Part shown: positions 30,897 to 32,680 of the stretch, piece after piece | Numbering within the stretch: the stretch's first letter is position 1 | How the letters are laid out: the number at the start of each line of letters is the position of its first letter | Assembly (NCBI GenBank): GCA_947380175.1 | Contig: CANCPZ010000007.1 | Location: 1-32,680, forward strand | Source of the DNA: Bacteroidota bacterium | GTDB taxonomy: Bacteria > Bacteroidota > Bacteroidia > 2-12-FULL-35-15 | DNA: 32,680 nt | Direction of reading: 5' to 3' | Notes under the pieces: generated by a model | The model's input: the letters and a program-made list of their open reading frames with translations, nothing else | What the model was told of the DNA's origin: nothing | Database searches by the model: none | Program-made: the position numbers and the translations under genes

Positions 30897-32246
30897 TTAG
30901 TTCTTCAAATATTTAACAATCACTTTTAATAAAGGGATTGTAATTAATAATAGTCCAATTGAAATGATAATGCCCGCTATTGTAAAAACAGTTAAATAGG
31001 GTGAAATGTTTTGCATTATTTCTTGAAAACTTAATTTATCTTCAATAATTAATCTGCCTTTTTCGGCACCAGCAAAAAGTAACGAAGAAAAAAATATTAG
31101 TAAAAAAATATTCATCAACCAAAATCCTGTAACAATCAATTTTGTTTGGATTTTATTGAAAGTACATTTAGTTACATCACAAATTAAAAAAAAGCAAGAT
31201 GCCAGCAGTATCATCGTATTAATGCCTATTGTCGAACCCATTGCATGAGCAACAGTAATGTGTGTTCCATGAGAAAAAATATTTATAGCGGGAATTGAAA
31301 TAGCTAAAGCAAGTATCAAATTTATAAAAATCCAAAAGTCCGATGCGGCAATAAATTTATAGGATAATAAATGAAAATGTTTTTTAGCTTCACTGACACT
31401 CGCCTTCCAATTCCATATTAATTTTGCAAGAATTAGTAGCTCTGTCATACTTATTGCATAAGCAAAATATCTTATCCAAAGTGCTGAAGGGACAATATAA
31501 ATATGATGCGCCCAGCCAAATAATAAATTAGTAAATCCAAGAAAGTACATCAAAAATGCAAGCTTTGATTTAGCAATTTTTGCGTCATCATTTATCCGTT
31601 CCATCACAAAAATTGCTGTGCCATACACTAGCATATTCCAAGATCCAACCAATGCACCATAAGCCTTCCATTGGATCGTAATGTCTCTCGCTATATTATC
31701 ACTAAAATAAGGGAATAGCCATAAGTATGACTCGGAAAATGTAAATAAAAAAAAGAATATACCTGTTCCCCACATCCATAAATACACAGGCCATTGACCA
31801 ACTTTTTTAAATACAGTTTTAAAATAATTAATTCCAAAAAGAATCCATGAAATTACGATAGGGATTGCTAAAATTGGAGGGAACTCCCAATATTCTCGTC
31901 CACCAAATTTTCCAACAACATAGCAACTGAGGATTACAACTCCTGTACATAAAAATATCCAAAAATGTATTTTTGGAAGCCTGTTTGAAAATAATGGAAG
32001 GTTGCAATATTTTGGGAGATAATAATAAATACCTCCAATCGAACTTAAAAATATCCACGCAACAACAAGTCCCACATGCAAAGGTCGGCATTTAAAAAAA
32101 GGGAGATTGTTTAAAAAGCCAGGAATAATAAATTGTAGTGCGCTTATACTACCAAATAAAATACCACCTAATAATGATAAAATTGCAAGTAAAATAAAAA
32201 CAATACTTATTTCTTTTTTATTTTTTGTGCTGAGAAATGGTTCCAC
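30897..32246 (-). CDS. NorB-like heme-copper oxidoreductase catalytic subunit (divergent NO reductase)
   Basis: Predicted NO reductase-type subunit, 449 residues with about 12 membrane helices. Compared from memory with Pseudomonas NorB: low-spin haem ligand H60 aligns with H57 (RPLHVGLVVAW), FeB ligands H258/H259 with H247/H248 (WAHHIY), E280 with E269 and the haem b3 ligand H347 with H334 (HGTHITVAHAMG). Two things differ. No His occurs between H94 and H247, so the third FeB His (H207) and nearby E211 have no counterpart, and the second low-spin haem ligand H349 is M336. It starts at GTG 32246, overlapping the norC stop by 29 bases. The absence of a cytochrome-oxidase cross-linked Tyr region and the NorC partner favour NO reductase over oxygen reductase, but activity is unproven. 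Confidence 0.8.
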   Translation of the reverse strand: MEPFLSTKNKKEISIVFILLAILSLLGGILFGSISALQFIIPGFLNNLPFFKCRPLHVGLVVAWIFLSSIGGIYYYLPKYCNLPLFSNRLPKIHFWIFLCTGVVILSCYVVGKFGGREYWEFPPILAIPIVISWILFGINYFKTVFKKVGQWPVYLWMWGTGIFFFLFTFSESYLWLFPYFSDNIARDITIQWKAYGALVGSWNMLVYGTAIFVMERINDDAKIAKSKLAFLMYFLGFTNLLFGWAHHIYIVPSALWIRYFAYAISMTELLILAKLIWNWKASVSEAKKHFHLLSYKFIAASDFWIFINLILALAISIPAINIFSHGTHITVAHAMGSTIGINTMILLASCFFLICDVTKCTFNKIQTKLIVTGFWLMNIFLLIFFSSLLFAGAEKGRLIIEDKLSFQEIMQNISPYLTVFTIAGIIISIGLLLITIPLLKVIVKYLKN

Positions 32247-32640
32247 TATAATTAATATTAAAATATTTTACAGGAGAAACTCCTGTTTTATCTAAATAGT
32301 CTAGGTAAGCAATTAATTCATTCATTTCATTCTCTTTTAATTCATAATTAGGCATCCTAACAGTTCCATTGCTTAAAAATGCTTTTGCATAAATTGGCCC
32401 TTTGTTTTTTTGAGAAATTATATTTGTTAAATCGGGTCCCATATATCCACCCAATCCATAAAGTTGATGACAGGCGATGCAATTGTATTTTTGAAAAAGT
32501 AATTTACCTTTTTTCGATTGTTCGTTTAATAAATTCAATCCAGCATCATTTGATGTTCCAATTGTATAAACAACTATGGTATATATAAAAAATAATAAAA
32601 TCAATGATGTGAATATTATTTTTTTTATAAATAAATTCAT
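32218..32640 (-). CDS. NorC-like membrane-anchored cytochrome c subunit
   Basis: Electron-entry subunit of the cNOR-type complex; 140 residues. One N-terminal membrane anchor (about 5-28) is followed by a periplasmic cytochrome c domain with CIACH (C54, C57, H58), GLGGYMGPDLTN and the axial Met M96 in VRMPNY, all as in NorC. It starts at ATG 32640 and its 3' end overlaps the norB-like gene by 29 bases, indicating tight coupling. Only 40 bases of upstream sequence are visible (no TAnnTTTG element seen), so earlier genes or the promoter may lie outside the window. Confidence 0.9.
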   Translation of the reverse strand: MNLFIKKIIFTSLILLFFIYTIVVYTIGTSNDAGLNLLNEQSKKGKLLFQKYNCIACHQLYGLGGYMGPDLTNIISQKNKGPIYAKAFLSNGTVRMPNYELKENEMNELIAYLDYLDKTGVSPVKYFNINYSGTISQHKK

Positions 32641-32680
32641 TTATTTAAGCTGTTGTTAAAATTGTAAATACCTTGCGTTA

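Noticed and set aside
30897-32246. cbb3-type oxygen reductase subunit I
   Set aside because: The accompanying single-haem NorC-like subunit, the NorB-like lengths and the E269 and HH spacing fit NO reductase better, and no CcoO/CcoP genes are present.
1-32680. CRISPR arrays, tRNA or rRNA genes, insertion sequences, prophage or integrative-element boundaries
   Set aside because: No regular spaced repeats, transposase or integrase genes, terminal inverted repeats or RNA-gene-like segments were seen in any intergenic gap.

Overview
The window is AT-rich DNA from a member of the Bacteroidota; G+C looks like roughly one third, judged by eye and not counted. The lineage call rests on two proteins with C-terminal type IX secretion (T9SS) sorting domains, several TAnnTTTG promoter elements (the Bacteroidota -7 consensus), a carboxypeptidase-regulatory-like TonB-dependent receptor, a bacilliredoxin, and weak Shine-Dalgarno signals with frequent TTG/GTG starts. 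It looks like ordinary chromosome: I see no rRNA, tRNA, insertion sequence, integrase or CRISPR array. Gene density is high and no gene-free gap exceeds about 220 bases.

Layout. (1) 1-1778: C-terminal part of a large T9SS-exported surface protein related to the C25-peptidase type, cut by the left edge. (2) 1917-10465: a plus-strand operon for an NHLP/NHLM-type peptide export machine: TolC-like outer-membrane channel, HlyD-type adaptor, ABC subunit 1 with an intact C39 leader peptidase, and ABC subunit 2 with the long non-catalytic N-terminal region. A small Sec-exported DUF6973-like protein follows directly. No precursor peptide or maturation enzyme is visible, so the cargo is unknown. (3) 10556-14735: housekeeping genes for lipoprotein N-acylation (lnt), lipoamide dehydrogenase (lpdA) and ferrochelatase (hemH). 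(4) 14870-18880, minus strand: radical SAM/SPASM protein, small T9SS cargo protein, MsbA-like ABC exporter. (5) 18987-20635, plus: rbfA and a LolC/E-like permease. (6) 20781-27284, minus: PhnA/YjdM-like zinc-ribbon protein, a TonB-dependent receptor followed by a PepSY-like periplasmic protein, and a two-domain M16 metallopeptidase. (7) 27441-29631, plus: bacilliredoxin and a secreted S8 subtilase. (8) 29697-32640, minus: norC-norB-like genes and a proline dehydrogenase in one tight operon reaching the right edge.

Functional picture. Much of the window serves the cell envelope and export: T9SS cargo, the NHLP exporter, Lnt plus a Lol permease for lipoproteins, an MsbA-like lipid flippase, TonB-dependent uptake and secreted proteases. 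The two most notable items are the exporter without visible cargo plus its DUF6973-like companion, and a NorB-like subunit whose metal-ligand pattern departs from canonical NO reductase: one FeB histidine and the FeB glutamate are missing and a Met occupies the second low-spin heme ligand position. All assignments come from reading the sequence; no database search was run.
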